Below are positions 1 to 8,377 of a DNA stretch of 64,000 nt, one piece after another. The notes below the pieces were generated by a model. It was not told the origin of the DNA. It did not search any database and saw only the letters and a list, made by a program, of their open reading frames with translations. Positions within the stretch are counted from its first letter, which is position 1. Every line of letters starts with the position of its first letter. The translations under genes were made by a program, and so were the position numbers. Origin of the DNA: an uncultured Myxococcales bacterium (GTDB lineage Bacteria > Myxococcota > Myxococcia > Myxococcales > Myxococcaceae); contig CALJKW010000023.1 in assembly GCA_937980205.1 (NCBI GenBank), positions 33,714 to 97,713 on the forward strand, given 5' to 3'.

Positions 1-133
1 GAAGGTGACGGTCGCCGCGGGCGGCGAGCTCTACCTGCGCGTGCGCATGGTGAACGGCACGGCCTCGCAGACCCTGCTCATCGACGACGTCGACTTCTGG
101 GAGTCGACGTCGGGGAGCTGCACCGAGCGCTAG
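1..133 (+). CDS. C-terminal end of a probable secreted protein (partial)
   Basis: An open frame enters from the window edge (first full codon at base 2) and ends at TAG 131-133. The 43 visible residues include the strand-like stretch LLIDDVDFWES and end GSCTER. This alternation of hydrophobic and polar residues with an IDDVDF motif is typical of the last strands of jelly-roll carbohydrate-binding-like modules on secreted proteins, but with so little sequence the family is an inference. It converges on the next gene and the two stop codons overlap by a few bases, so the two must be transcribed towards each other. Confidence 0.5.
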   Translation, partial: KVTVAAGGELYLRVRMVNGTASQTLLIDDVDFWESTSGSCTER

Positions 134-951
134 AAGAACTGCACGCCGACGCCGACGAGGCCGGCGACGCGGGGCAGCGCGCAGCAGTTGCCCGGCTGCA
201 CCTGGTAGCGGGCCTCGGCGGTGAGGAACAGCCAGCGGAAGACGGTGATGTCGAGGCCGGCGGCGGCCATGAGCCCGAGCGAAACGCGGTTCGCCGGGGC
301 GTTGTCGACCTGGTTGATCATCAGGCTCGCCGACGCGAACGGGTGCACGCGCGAGCTCGGGAACAGCGAGACCTTGAGCCCGGGGATCTGCCACGAGCGC
401 GAGCCCTGGCGCAGCTCGACGTCGCCGCGCAGCGCGAAGTACCTCGAGAGGCGGAACTCGGCGCCGATGCTGTTGGTGAACGAGGCGGGCCCGAACTCCT
501 TCGCCTCGGTGTCGAGCACGGCCGAGATGCCCGGCGCGTACTTCAGCGCGATGCGCTTCACCGGCTCTTCCGGCGGAGGCTGCGGCTGCGCGACGACGAC
601 CGGCGCGGCGGCCACGACCGGGCGCGGCTGCATCACGACGACCGGAGCCGGCGGCGGCGGCGCGGGAGCCACGACGACCGGCGCGACCACCATCGGCGGG
701 GGAGGCAGCGGCGCCTCTTCCGCCTGCACGTAGACGACCTGCGGCGGGGGCGCCGGCGCGGCCACCACGACCGGCACCGGCACCACGTGCGGCAGCGGCA
801 GCGGGACGAACATCGGCGCGACGGCGACGTGAGCCGGGGGCGGGGTCTCGCGGCAGCCGTGCCAGAAGAAGAGGTGTCGGTGGCAGGCGAACGCCGGCGC
901 CGAGGTGAAGACGACAGCGAAGGCCGCGAGCAGACGCGTGCGAAGGCTCAT
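130..951 (-). CDS. Secreted Pro/Val-rich protein with C-terminal outer-membrane barrel-like domain
   Basis: 273 residues. Residues 1-22 form a signal peptide ending APAFA before Cys23; the -3 to -1 residues do not make a good lipobox, so signal peptidase I cleavage is more likely. Residues about 34-130 are a low-complexity Pro/Val/Ala linker (VVVAPAPPP-type runs), which could span the periplasm or bind peptidoglycan. Residues about 132-273 alternate hydrophobic and polar positions and end in Phe (GVGVQFF), as outer-membrane beta-barrels do. Function is not recognised; a structural envelope protein is the safest reading. It is monocistronic and its promoter should lie in the 51 bases between it and the upstream gene. 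Confidence 0.6.
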   Translation of the reverse strand: MSLRTRLLAAFAVVFTSAPAFACHRHLFFWHGCRETPPPAHVAVAPMFVPLPLPHVVPVPVVVAAPAPPPQVVYVQAEEAPLPPPPMVVAPVVVAPAPPPPAPVVVMQPRPVVAAAPVVVAQPQPPPEEPVKRIALKYAPGISAVLDTEAKEFGPASFTNSIGAEFRLSRYFALRGDVELRQGSRSWQIPGLKVSLFPSSRVHPFASASLMINQVDNAPANRVSLGLMAAAGLDITVFRWLFLTAEARYQVQPGNCCALPRVAGLVGVGVQFF

Positions 952-1002
952 GGACCGTTGTGTTGCCGGTCCCCTTTTCGGTGATCCACGCTTCGTAACT
1001 GC

Positions 1003-1578
1003 TCAGAACCAGGGCTCGACGCCGTGGCCGCGGGAGGACCAGTACCGGCTCCAGCGGATGGTGGCGTCGAGGATGTCGGCGACCTTGGGGTCGGTGCCGG
1101 GCTTCGCGCGCAGCTTCTCTTCGAGGGCGTCGGCGTACTTCGCCAGGCCGGAGGCGAGCCGGTTCACGTACGCCTCCTGGATGAGCTCCTCGCCGATGAC
1201 GTCGACGGCCTCGTGCAGCAGCTGTGCGTTGAAGGTGTACCGCTCGTACCCTTCGGCGCCCGGGCGGTAGTTCGTGTACTTCGGGAAGCCGTCGCTCGCG
1301 GGCAAGAGGTCGAGCACGTGCATGCCGCTCAGCTTCTCTTTGGCCTGCTCGAAGTCGGACGGGACGTGCTTGCGCAGCCACTCGTCGGCGGCGGCGTCGA
1401 CTCCGACGCGCGGCGCTCCGAGCACGGCGTAGGGAGGATCGGAGATGGCCTGGAACCGCTTCAGCCACGCCTCGCGGTCGGGCGCGTCGGGCTCGAGCTC
1501 GAGCGCGCGGAAGATGGCTTCGAACTCCGGCTCATGGCCCGGCTTCGGGCGCCCCATCGGATTCCAGTCGAGTCCCAT
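1003..1578 (-). CDS. Hypothetical protein, 191 aa
   Basis: I do not recognise this protein. It has no signal peptide or membrane segment and reads as a soluble, mostly helical cytoplasmic protein with many charged residues, several Trp near the C-terminus (IRWSRYWSSRG) and a Gly/Pro-rich start. Codon third positions are strongly G/C as in neighbouring genes, so it is very probably real. It is divergent from the Sel1/zinc-ribbon membrane protein that begins 26 bases away, so the two share a very short promoter region. An alternative start is Met8 (MGRPKPG). Confidence 0.6.
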   Translation of the reverse strand: MGLDWNPMGRPKPGHEPEFEAIFRALELEPDAPDREAWLKRFQAISDPPYAVLGAPRVGVDAAADEWLRKHVPSDFEQAKEKLSGMHVLDLLPASDGFPKYTNYRPGAEGYERYTFNAQLLHEAVDVIGEELIQEAYVNRLASGLAKYADALEEKLRAKPGTDPKVADILDATIRWSRYWSSRGHGVEPWF

Positions 1579-1604
1579 AGGCTCGATGACATAGTGCCGA
1601 TGCC

Positions 1605-3401
1605 GTGCGAATGCCGCTGCAGATCGGGATCGCCGCGCTGATGAGCCTCGCGCGGGCCGCCGCCCTCTTCGCGCCGGCCTCGGTGCTGACCGCGATCGCG
1701 CTGTGGCTCGTCGTGGTCGAGCTGCCCGACATGGGCGAGCTCAGCGGGTGGATCTTCGCGGTCATCGGGGGACCTCCGCTCACGCTGCTCGCCTTCGCGC
1801 TCAGGCACCTCAAGCGCGCGCGCGCCCAGCGGCCGTCAGACCTCGACCTCGACGGCGGCGGCTTCACCGTCCGCGGCGGCCTGCACGACGGCCTGCGCGT
1901 GAAGTGGGAGGACGTCCGCTCGTGCCGGCTCGAGGCGCCGCGCGCGGGCGACAAGGAAGACGAGTCCCAAGGGCTGCACCGCATCAAGCTCGAGCTGCGC
2001 GGAGGGAGCGTGGTGTGGCTCGCCGGCACCGACCACCCCGTCGAGCGCGCGTCGCTGAAGGAAGTGGTGCAGCTCATCGCGACGCACCCGCTCGAGGTGA
2101 AGACGCAGGACGCTCCGCCGCAGGTGCTGGCGTGCCGGCAGTGCCATGCGCCGGTGCCTCCCGCGGCCGAGCCGAGCGTGACGTGCTCGTTCTGCGGCGC
2201 GCCGAACGAGGTGCCCGCGCCGCTGCGGGACAAGGTCGCCGCGCAAGAGAAGGTGCTCGCGCGCGACGCGACGGCCGTGAAGCGGCTGCTCGACCAGCCG
2301 GGCGCGGACTTCGTCGGCGCGCTGTTCGCCGTCGGCGCGGTGTTCATGCTCGCGGCGTGGCCGGTGGCCGGCGGGGTCGCGTGGCTCAACTTCGAGCACG
2401 AGGTCGCGACGCTGCGCGGAGGCGCCGCGCTGCTCGTCTTCATCGCCGCCTCCATCTTGGGCTTCTTCACGTTCCTGCGCGGCCGCCTGGTCGACCGGCA
2501 GGCGCTCGAGCTGCTCACGGTGCGCTTCTGCGCGCGCGAGCAGCCCAAGGGGCTCGCGTGCCGGCGCTGCTTCGCCCCGCTGCCGAAGGGGCCGCCCCGC
2601 GCGCTCGTCGCGTGCGCGTACTGCGAGGCCCCGAACATCCTCTCGGCGGACTTCGGCGCGCAGGCCCGCGCGGTGGAGAAAGAGGAGTCGTCGCTCCAGA
2701 AGGCGCTGCAGCGGCGCGACCGCGAGCGCCGGCGCTGGCGGTTCGCGACCGCGGGCGGCCTCATGCTCATCGCGGCCTCCGGCTCGGCGCTGTGGGCCGG
2801 CATCGGCCGCGACGAGCTCGCCGGCACCTGCGAGAAGGGAGACCTGCGCGCCTGCGTCACCTCGGGGCGGAAGTTCTTCCGCTCCGACCCGCGCCACGCC
2901 GAGGCGATGTTCAAGAGGGCGTGCGACGGCAACGAGGCGGACGGCTGCTCGGGCCTCGCGGACCTCTACGCTGAGCCGCTCAGCGTGGTCGACGGCCCGG
3001 TGCTGCCACCGCGCAAGAAGGCGTGCGAGCTCGGCAGCGGCGAGGCGTGCCGCAGGCTGGGGCGGCTCTTGCGCGAGGGCGACTACCTGCACCGCGTGAA
3101 CGTCGACCCGTCGGGCGCGACGCAGGCGTACGAGCGCGCGTGCGCGCTCGGAGACGGAGAGGGCTGCACGTCTTACGGCTTCGCGCTGTCGCGAGGGCAG
3201 GGCGCCAGCATCGACCGGCCCGGCGCGGCGAAGGCGTACGCGCGCGCGTGCGAGCTGAACGACGCGATGGGCTGCAACAACCTCGGCACGACGCTGGAGA
3301 CCGAAGACCCGGCTCGCGCCGCCGAGCTCTACGGCCGCGCGTGCGATGCGGGGGTCACGCTCGGCTGCCAGAACGCGAAGAAGCTCGGCGCGGCGCATTG
3401 A
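1605..3401 (+). CDS. Membrane protein with zinc-ribbon CxxC pairs and C-terminal Sel1-like repeats
   Basis: 598 residues from GTG 1605; ATG 1611 (MPLQIG) is equally possible. Two N-terminal hydrophobic segments (about 5-55) are followed by a soluble part with a CRQCHAP...CSFCGAPN pair near residue 170. Two further hydrophobic segments (about 225-290) and a second pair, CRRCFAP...CAYCEAPN, follow near 315-345. These are two treble-clef or zinc-ribbon-like modules, one before and one after a membrane hairpin. Another hydrophobic helix near 385 precedes about 190 residues of Cys-containing Sel1/TPR-like repeats (spaced GC and AC pairs such as CEKGDLRAC, CDGNEADGC, CALGDGEGC). Sel1 repeats are protein-interaction scaffolds; a role in envelope signalling or assembly is inference. 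Confidence 0.7.
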   Translation: MRMPLQIGIAALMSLARAAALFAPASVLTAIALWLVVVELPDMGELSGWIFAVIGGPPLTLLAFALRHLKRARAQRPSDLDLDGGGFTVRGGLHDGLRVKWEDVRSCRLEAPRAGDKEDESQGLHRIKLELRGGSVVWLAGTDHPVERASLKEVVQLIATHPLEVKTQDAPPQVLACRQCHAPVPPAAEPSVTCSFCGAPNEVPAPLRDKVAAQEKVLARDATAVKRLLDQPGADFVGALFAVGAVFMLAAWPVAGGVAWLNFEHEVATLRGGAALLVFIAASILGFFTFLRGRLVDRQALELLTVRFCAREQPKGLACRRCFAPLPKGPPRALVACAYCEAPNILSADFGAQARAVEKEESSLQKALQRRDRERRRWRFATAGGLMLIAASGSALWAGIGRDELAGTCEKGDLRACVTSGRKFFRSDPRHAEAMFKRACDGNEADGCSGLADLYAEPLSVVDGPVLPPRKKACELGSGEACRRLGRLLREGDYLHRVNVDPSGATQAYERACALGDGEGCTSYGFALSRGQGASIDRPGAAKAYARACELNDAMGCNNLGTTLETEDPARAAELYGRACDAGVTLGCQNAKKLGAAH

Positions 3402-3422
3402 GTGTTATGGCTTCGCGCCCTC

Positions 3423-4022
3423 ATGCCCATTCGCCGTGGTTCCATCAGCTGTTCGCGCTTCGTCATCGAAGGCGGCATTCCGAAAGACGTGAAGAAGTGG
3501 CTCACGCACGCGCTCAAGCGCCACGCGTTCGAGCCGATCGACCCGAAGGGAGACGAGGAGCGCGTCGCCGGCTTCGTCGAGCTCGAGGACGAGAACGCCA
3601 CCGGCTTCGCGGCCGGCACGCTGTTTCAGGGCGAGCACGCGGTGTTCTCGTGGCGCGTCGACAAGATTCGCATTCCCGGCGCCACGGTGCGCGCCGAGCT
3701 GCAGGCCTTCGCCCAGAAGTACGAGGCGAAGAACGGGCGCCCGCCGTCGCGCGGCCAGAAGAACGAGCAGAAGGAGCTCATCCGCCGCGGCCTGCGCTCG
3801 AAGACCGCCGCGGTCACCAAGACGTCGGACGTCAGCCTCGACCTGAAGTCGAAGGAGGTGCTCGTCTGGGCCAGCTCGGTCGCCGTGGTCGACGAGGTGT
3901 TCAGCGCGCTCGAGCAGGGCCTCGAGACGCGGCTGCTCGCGCGCACGCCCCAGGCGCTGCTGGACCCGAAGGTGCTCGAGTCGCTCTCGCCCACGCCCGA
4001 GCTGTTCGGGAGCGCGTCATGA
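3423..4022 (+). CDS. RdgC-like protein, N-terminal half
   Basis: 199 residues from ATG 3423; an upstream in-frame GTG at 3402 would touch the previous stop and is less likely. The stretch from residue about 70 (IRIPGATVRAEL, then a Lys-rich helix, then VSLDLKSKEVLVWASS and a helix EVFSALEQGL) follows the order of the RdgC recombination-associated family, where the equivalent is a P-x-x-V-x-x-x-L helix, a basic segment, an ID/VD strand and the AEDTLALLR helix. RdgC binds double-stranded DNA as a ring and modulates RecA and replication-associated recombination. The usual protein is about 300 residues; here the C-terminal part is missing and lies in the next gene, whose ATG overlaps this stop. 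Confidence 0.6.
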   Translation: MPIRRGSISCSRFVIEGGIPKDVKKWLTHALKRHAFEPIDPKGDEERVAGFVELEDENATGFAAGTLFQGEHAVFSWRVDKIRIPGATVRAELQAFAQKYEAKNGRPPSRGQKNEQKELIRRGLRSKTAAVTKTSDVSLDLKSKEVLVWASSVAVVDEVFSALEQGLETRLLARTPQALLDPKVLESLSPTPELFGSAS

Positions 4023-4654
4023 GCCGGGCGAGCGCGCGGGCCGAGGCCCGCTTCCTGCGCGGAGAGACCGGCGTCGACGGCGCCGCCGCCGAGGAGAAGG
4101 AGACCGACCCCTCCGTCGTCGAGGCGGCCAAGGCGAAGGAGGCGCTGTACCGCGGCGGCGCGTGGCTCGGCCGCGAGGCGCTCACCTGGCTCTTGATGAA
4201 GAGCGAGTCGAGCGAGGCGCTGTGCAAGGTCGACGGCCTGCCGCTCGCGGTGGTCTACGCCGACAAGCTGACGCTGCGCGCCGGCACCGGTGAGGTGACC
4301 GAGCTGGTCGCGAAGGGCGTCACCGCGCCGTACGCCGCGTCGGTGCGCTTCGCGCTGCAGCACCGCCTGCTGGTGCACGGGGCGCGCCTGCACCTCACGC
4401 ACGGCGAGCACACGTTCGCCGTCACGCTCGACGCCGAGCGCTTCGACTTCCGCGCGGCGAAGCTGCCCGAGCTGCTCGACGAGGGCGACGCCGGCGAGGA
4501 GATCGTCGAGCGCCTCGAGCTCGTCGGCCGCCTCGGGCGCTGCGTCGACGCGCTGCTGGCGGAGTTCCTGAAGGTGCGGACGAGCCCGGCGTGGAAGCGG
4601 ACCGCGGTGCCCGAGCTGCAGGCGTGGCTGGGCGAGGGCGCCGATAAGCCGTAG
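4019..4654 (+). CDS. RdgC-like protein, C-terminal half
   Basis: 211 residues. The ATG at 4019 overlaps the preceding TGA (ATGA), so translation is probably coupled. After a charged 40-residue lead come WLGREALTWLL, a strand-rich middle, then ELVAKGV..AASVRFAL, LHLTHGEHTFAVTL, FDFRAAKLPELL and a last helix RCVDALLAEFLKVR. This order resembles the second half of RdgC (helix, two strands around the ring interface, final helix before a short tail). I infer that this gene and 3423-4022 together replace a single-chain RdgC. The match is from memory of the family pattern, so the assignment is moderate. An alternative is an unrelated partner of the upstream gene. Confidence 0.55.
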   Translation: MSRASARAEARFLRGETGVDGAAAEEKETDPSVVEAAKAKEALYRGGAWLGREALTWLLMKSESSEALCKVDGLPLAVVYADKLTLRAGTGEVTELVAKGVTAPYAASVRFALQHRLLVHGARLHLTHGEHTFAVTLDAERFDFRAAKLPELLDEGDAGEEIVERLELVGRLGRCVDALLAEFLKVRTSPAWKRTAVPELQAWLGEGADKP

Positions 4655-4691
4655 CGCGAATTCCCGCGTTGGCCGATGCTGCGCAGCGGCC

Positions 4692-6464
4692 GTGCACGAC
4701 ACCGTGGCAAAGCAGCGCCCTCTGCCCGAGGAGACGCTCATCCTCGACGGGCGCTTCCGCCTCACGAAGCTGCTCGGCGAAGGCGGCATGGGCCTCGTCT
4801 ACCTCGCCGAGCAGGTGTCGCTCGGGCGGCCGTGCGCGGTGAAGGTGCTGCGCGAGGACCTGAGCCTGCAGTCCGGCATGGGAGAGCGCTTTCGCCGCGA
4901 GGCGCTGCTGCTCTCGAGCGTCGACCACGCCTCGGTCGTGCGCGTCATCGACTTCGGCATGCACGGCGCGTCGGCGTGTCTGGTCATGGAGTACGCCGAC
5001 GGCCAGACGCTCGAGGCCGCGCTGCGCAGCGAGCACTTCCCGCCCGAGCGGTGCCTGCGGCTGCTGATGCAGCTCGCGCAGGGGCTCGCCGCGATTCACG
5101 AGAAGGGCATCGTCCACCGGGACTTGAAGCCCGAGAACGTGATGCTGACGAAGTCTCCGGGCGGCGAGCTCGCGCGGCTGCTCGACTTCGGCATCGCGCG
5201 GCTGGCGCAGCCGGACGCGGCGGCTCCGGGAACCGGGAACGTCACGCAGGTCGGGCTCGTGCTCGGCACGCCGGAGTACCTCTCTCCCGAGCAGGCGCTC
5301 GGCCAGCCGCTCGACGCGCGCAGCGACATCTACGCGTTCGGCATCCTCGCGTTCCGGATGTTGAGCGGGCAGCTTCCGTTCGACGGGCCGGATCTGCAGC
5401 AGTTCGTGATGCAGCACGCGGCGAAGGCGCCGAAGCAGCTGCTCGAGGTCGCTCCGCACCTCTTCCCTCACTCGGCGCTGTGCTCGCTGGTGATGTCGTG
5501 TCTCGAGAAGCGGCCCGAGGCGCGGCCGCAGACGGCGGTGCAGCTCGCGTCCGAGCTCGCGCGGTTCTCGGTGACGATGCCCGATGCTCCGGCGCCGCTC
5601 TTGCTCACCGCCGCGACGACGACGGCGGGCATCAAGCCGGTCGATCCGGCGTGGGCGGCGTCGATCTCCGCGTCGGGCTCGATGCCGGCCTCTGCGGCCG
5701 AGTCGACGCCGGCGCCGCCGCCGCGCAAGCGCTCGCGGTGGAAGCTGTGGACGGGGCTGTCGGCGACGGGGCTCGTGGCGCTCGCGGTCGCGGGCGCGCT
5801 GCTCTGGTACGCGCCGGCGCGACGCGCGCGGCGGCTCATCGCGGTCGGCCGCGGCAGCGAGGCGCTGCAGATCATCGACGACGCGACGCCTCTCCCGCCT
5901 GCGTCGGATCACGCGCTGAACCAGCTCAAGGCCGCTGTGCTGCACCAGGTGAATCGGCACGACGAGGAGCTCGAGCTGATGAAGGGCCTTCCGGCCGGCA
6001 CCGAGCTCGAGCCGCAGGCGATCGAGGCGCTGGCCGACGACTTCGGCCGCCGCGAGGGCACGAAAGAAGCCGCGCCCGTGCGCAAGGTGCTCGTCGACTA
6101 CCCGAAGGCGCAGGTGCTGCCGGTGCTGCAGGCGCTCGCGGTCGGGCCGGCCGAGGGCTCGACCGAGGCGAGCGAGGCGACCTTGCGCGCGAGCACCGCG
6201 TGGGCCCAGTGGGGCTCGCTGCGCTTCGTCGACCTCGAGTACGCGGGGCAGGGCCTGCCGCTGGTCGAGCTGTACGTGCGAAACCTGTTCGTCAGCGACT
6301 GCCGCGTGCGCGCGATCGCCGCCGGGCGCCTCGCCGAGCTGCGCAGCCCGACCGCGGTCGAGGCGCTGAAGCGGCTGAAGGACACGCCGCGCAAGGGCGG
6401 AGACTGCGGGCACAGCGCAGCGGCCGAGGCGGTGAAGTCGCTGGAGAAAGAGCTGTCGCCCTGA
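4692..6464 (+). CDS. Transmembrane Ser/Thr protein kinase with two-Cys HEAT-like sensor tail
   Basis: 590 residues from GTG 4692 (GTG 4704 is an alternative). The cytoplasmic kinase domain is complete: glycine loop GEGGMG 29-34, ATP lysine K51, catalytic loop HRDLKPEN 142-149, DFG 165-167 and GTPEYLSPEQ as activation segment/APE. A Pro-rich linker leads to one membrane helix near 350-370, then about 220 extracytoplasmic residues with TPR-like and HEAT-like helices. The tail WGSLRFVD...SDCRVRAIAAGRLAEL...GDCGHSAAAEA is shared with the kinase at 11404-13227 and the pseudokinase at 31424-33061. It is expected to phosphorylate Ser/Thr in response to an envelope signal. It starts 37 bases after the RdgC-like pair. 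Confidence 0.9.
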   Translation: MHDTVAKQRPLPEETLILDGRFRLTKLLGEGGMGLVYLAEQVSLGRPCAVKVLREDLSLQSGMGERFRREALLLSSVDHASVVRVIDFGMHGASACLVMEYADGQTLEAALRSEHFPPERCLRLLMQLAQGLAAIHEKGIVHRDLKPENVMLTKSPGGELARLLDFGIARLAQPDAAAPGTGNVTQVGLVLGTPEYLSPEQALGQPLDARSDIYAFGILAFRMLSGQLPFDGPDLQQFVMQHAAKAPKQLLEVAPHLFPHSALCSLVMSCLEKRPEARPQTAVQLASELARFSVTMPDAPAPLLLTAATTTAGIKPVDPAWAASISASGSMPASAAESTPAPPPRKRSRWKLWTGLSATGLVALAVAGALLWYAPARRARRLIAVGRGSEALQIIDDATPLPPASDHALNQLKAAVLHQVNRHDEELELMKGLPAGTELEPQAIEALADDFGRREGTKEAAPVRKVLVDYPKAQVLPVLQALAVGPAEGSTEASEATLRASTAWAQWGSLRFVDLEYAGQGLPLVELYVRNLFVSDCRVRAIAAGRLAELRSPTAVEALKRLKDTPRKGGDCGHSAAAEAVKSLEKELSP

Positions 6465-6609
6465 CGGCGGCGGCTTTGCGTCAGCGCCGCTTGAGGGCTT
6501 CGACGCGCAGCTGGAGGCGCCGACTGCGAGCAGGCCTGTCGCCCGCGTGGGACGGTCTTCGGGCCTTCACGTTGCCCCCGCTGGCGGGCGTGCACATGGT
6601 GCGCGCCCA
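6465..6609. other. 145-base intergenic gap before the diiron protein
   Basis: No gene is supported here. An in-frame GTG-type extension of the next gene is possible back to 6547, but those 21 residues are Gly/Ala/Arg rich and do not resemble the start of a ferritin-like protein. The gap must hold the promoter of the diiron gene or lie in a read-through transcript from the kinase. No convincing terminator hairpin was seen. Confidence 0.4.
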
Positions 6610-7710
6610 ATGCTCGACCAGACCTTCCGCTCGATCGCGAAGTACGCCTACGCGCTGAACCAGGGCCCCGCCCGCTTCGTGATGGACCCGCTGTACGAGG
6701 CCGTCTGCGCGCGGCTCTTGCCCGACTCGATTCCGCTCTCGAAGGGGCTCAACGCGGCGGACCTCTCCGGCAACCTGTACTTCCGCTACCGCGGCGTCTC
6801 GCGGCGCCTCACGTACTTCATCGAGGACTGGGACTTCTCGCAGGCGCGGCCCGAGCTCTTGACCCCGCGGCAGCGGCAGATGATGCACACCGTCGCGCTG
6901 GGCGAGACCAGCGGCTCGGCGGTCGCGTCGGGCTTCCTGCACGCGTTCCGCACCGACCCCGAGCTCGCCGCGTTCTTCGGCACGTGGTTCGTCGAAGAGC
7001 TGAACCACTTCATCGGCTACCACCTTTACCTCGCGCGCATGGGCGAGACGTGGCCGAGCCAGCGGGGCCTCGACGTGGCGCGGGTCGAGTGGACGCCGTA
7101 CTCGAGAGACCCGATGGAGCTCGCCGCCGCGAACATGTACCAGGAGCTCGTCGGCTTCCTCGTGTACTCGGGCTTCAGCCGCCAGGCGAAGGACCCGTTC
7201 CTCGCGAAGATGGCGCTGCAGTTCGCGAAGGACGAGCTGCGGCACTACAAGTTCTACCAGCAGGTCGTGGCGCGGAAGATTCGCGCCGAGCCGCGGTTCC
7301 GCCGCACCGTGCTGAAGGTCATCTTGAAGGCGACGACCCCGTACAACCAGGTGAGCGGCGGCGTGAACAACGTGCTGCACCACCTCGAGATGGGCTCGTT
7401 CTACTTCCGCAAGCGCGAGTACGACCTGTTCCTGCGCGAGGTCGAGTACCTGCTCGGCACGAAGCTCGAGGGGTTCTTCGACTGGTTCTTCAAGGGCATC
7501 GCGCCGCCGTGCACGTTCTGCTCGCGCGAGCTCGCGCAGTGCGACTGCGAGCACTACGAGGACGGGAAGGCGCCCGAGACACGCAACCCGGGCTGGTGGA
7601 AGGAGGTCTCGACCACGGGTCGGCGCCAGGGCGAGCTCGCGATGAGCGAGTGGATCGAGCAGGTCCGCTCGATGGGGCGGCCGCGCGCGGCCGTGTCCGC
7701 ACAGAACTGA
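6610..7710 (+). CDS. Ferritin-like diiron protein, fatty-acyl desaturase-2-like
   Basis: 366 residues from ATG 6610 (MLDQTFRSIA). The signature is paired E-x-x-H metal motifs in a helical protein: EELNHF near residue 136 and DELRHYKFY near residue 216, with further Glu in intervening helices. This is the metal-site layout of the ferritin-like/acyl-ACP desaturase class, which uses O2 to introduce double bonds or hydroxyl groups. A Cys-rich patch (CTFCSRELAQCDCEH) near residue 300 is unusual and could bind another metal. The next gene is a TetR regulator with a strong palindromic operator, and a hydrolase follows, which suits a lipid-modification unit. The substrate is unknown. Confidence 0.65.
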   Translation: MLDQTFRSIAKYAYALNQGPARFVMDPLYEAVCARLLPDSIPLSKGLNAADLSGNLYFRYRGVSRRLTYFIEDWDFSQARPELLTPRQRQMMHTVALGETSGSAVASGFLHAFRTDPELAAFFGTWFVEELNHFIGYHLYLARMGETWPSQRGLDVARVEWTPYSRDPMELAAANMYQELVGFLVYSGFSRQAKDPFLAKMALQFAKDELRHYKFYQQVVARKIRAEPRFRRTVLKVILKATTPYNQVSGGVNNVLHHLEMGSFYFRKREYDLFLREVEYLLGTKLEGFFDWFFKGIAPPCTFCSRELAQCDCEHYEDGKAPETRNPGWWKEVSTTGRRQGELAMSEWIEQVRSMGRPRAAVSAQN

Positions 7711-7743
7711 AGTCGGCCCCTGGACAGGCGGGCATGAGTTTGA

Positions 7744-7769
7744 TTGAACGTGTTCAATGAACGCGTTCA
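7744..7769. promoter_or_regulatory. Tandem palindromic operator over the TetR start codon
   Basis: Two near-identical palindromes sit end to end: TTGAACGTGTTCAA (7744-7757, 6-base arms around GT) and TGAACGCGTTCA (7758-7769, perfect). The ATG start of the TetR gene (7757-7759) spans their junction. The TGAAC-N2-GTTCA architecture and the adjacency to a TetR gene strongly suggest the autoregulatory site. Binding here would block initiation or early elongation directly. Confidence 0.75.
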
Positions 7770-8377
7770 GCGAGTTGCCCGCGGCGCCACGCCGCACCCG
7801 CCGAGCCGAGCAGCGCGACGCCACGGCGAGCAGCGTGCTCGAGGCCGCGCGGGCCGAGTTCGAGTCCGCCGGGTACGAGGGCGCGAGCCTCAGGGCCATC
7901 GCGGCCAGGGCGGGCGTCTCGGCCGGCACCGTGCTGCACCACTACGGCGACAAGCGCGAGCTGCTGTACGCCGTGCTGTTCGACGCGCTCAAGCGCACGC
8001 TCACCGGGGCGCTCGCGAAGCCGGGGCCCGCCCCGCTCGAGTCGCAGCTCTCGCGGCTGGGCAAGCGCGTGCTCGAGAGCTACCGCCAGCGGCCCGAGCT
8101 CTCGAGGGTCCTGCTCAAGGAGTCGCTGTTCGCGCAGGGCGAATGGGCGCGGCGGTTCACCGAGCAGACCGCCGAGGTGCACGCCGCGCTCGAGGGGTGG
8201 GTGGCGAAGGCGGTCGAGCGGCGCGAGCTGAGGAAGACCGCCGACGCCCGCGTGCTGGCCGCCGCGTGGCTCGCGTTCTTCTACTTCGGGCTCATCGGCT
8301 GGGTTCAGGGGGCGCACCCGAAGCCGGAGCAGCTCGTCGACGCGCTCACCCGCCAGCACCTCGAGGGCCTGCGATGA
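7757..8377 (+). CDS. TetR/AcrR-family transcriptional regulator
   Basis: 206 residues. The N-terminal helix-turn-helix is clear: after a basic lead (RRTRRAEQR) come ILEAA-like helix 1 (VLEAARAEFESAGY) and the recognition region SLRAIAARAGVSAGTVLHHYGDKRELL (motif positions about 44-70). The rest is the variable ligand-binding helical domain. Start choice: the ATG at 7757 is the only one that keeps the whole HTH, yet it lies inside the operator and has no obvious Shine-Dalgarno sequence, so leaderless or weak initiation is possible. The stop overlaps the next ATG (ATGA 8374-8377), so regulator and hydrolase are one operon. Likely targets are itself, the hydrolase and possibly the upstream diiron gene. 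Confidence 0.88.
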   Translation: MNAFSELPAAPRRTRRAEQRDATASSVLEAARAEFESAGYEGASLRAIAARAGVSAGTVLHHYGDKRELLYAVLFDALKRTLTGALAKPGPAPLESQLSRLGKRVLESYRQRPELSRVLLKESLFAQGEWARRFTEQTAEVHAALEGWVAKAVERRELRKTADARVLAAAWLAFFYFGLIGWVQGAHPKPEQLVDALTRQHLEGLR

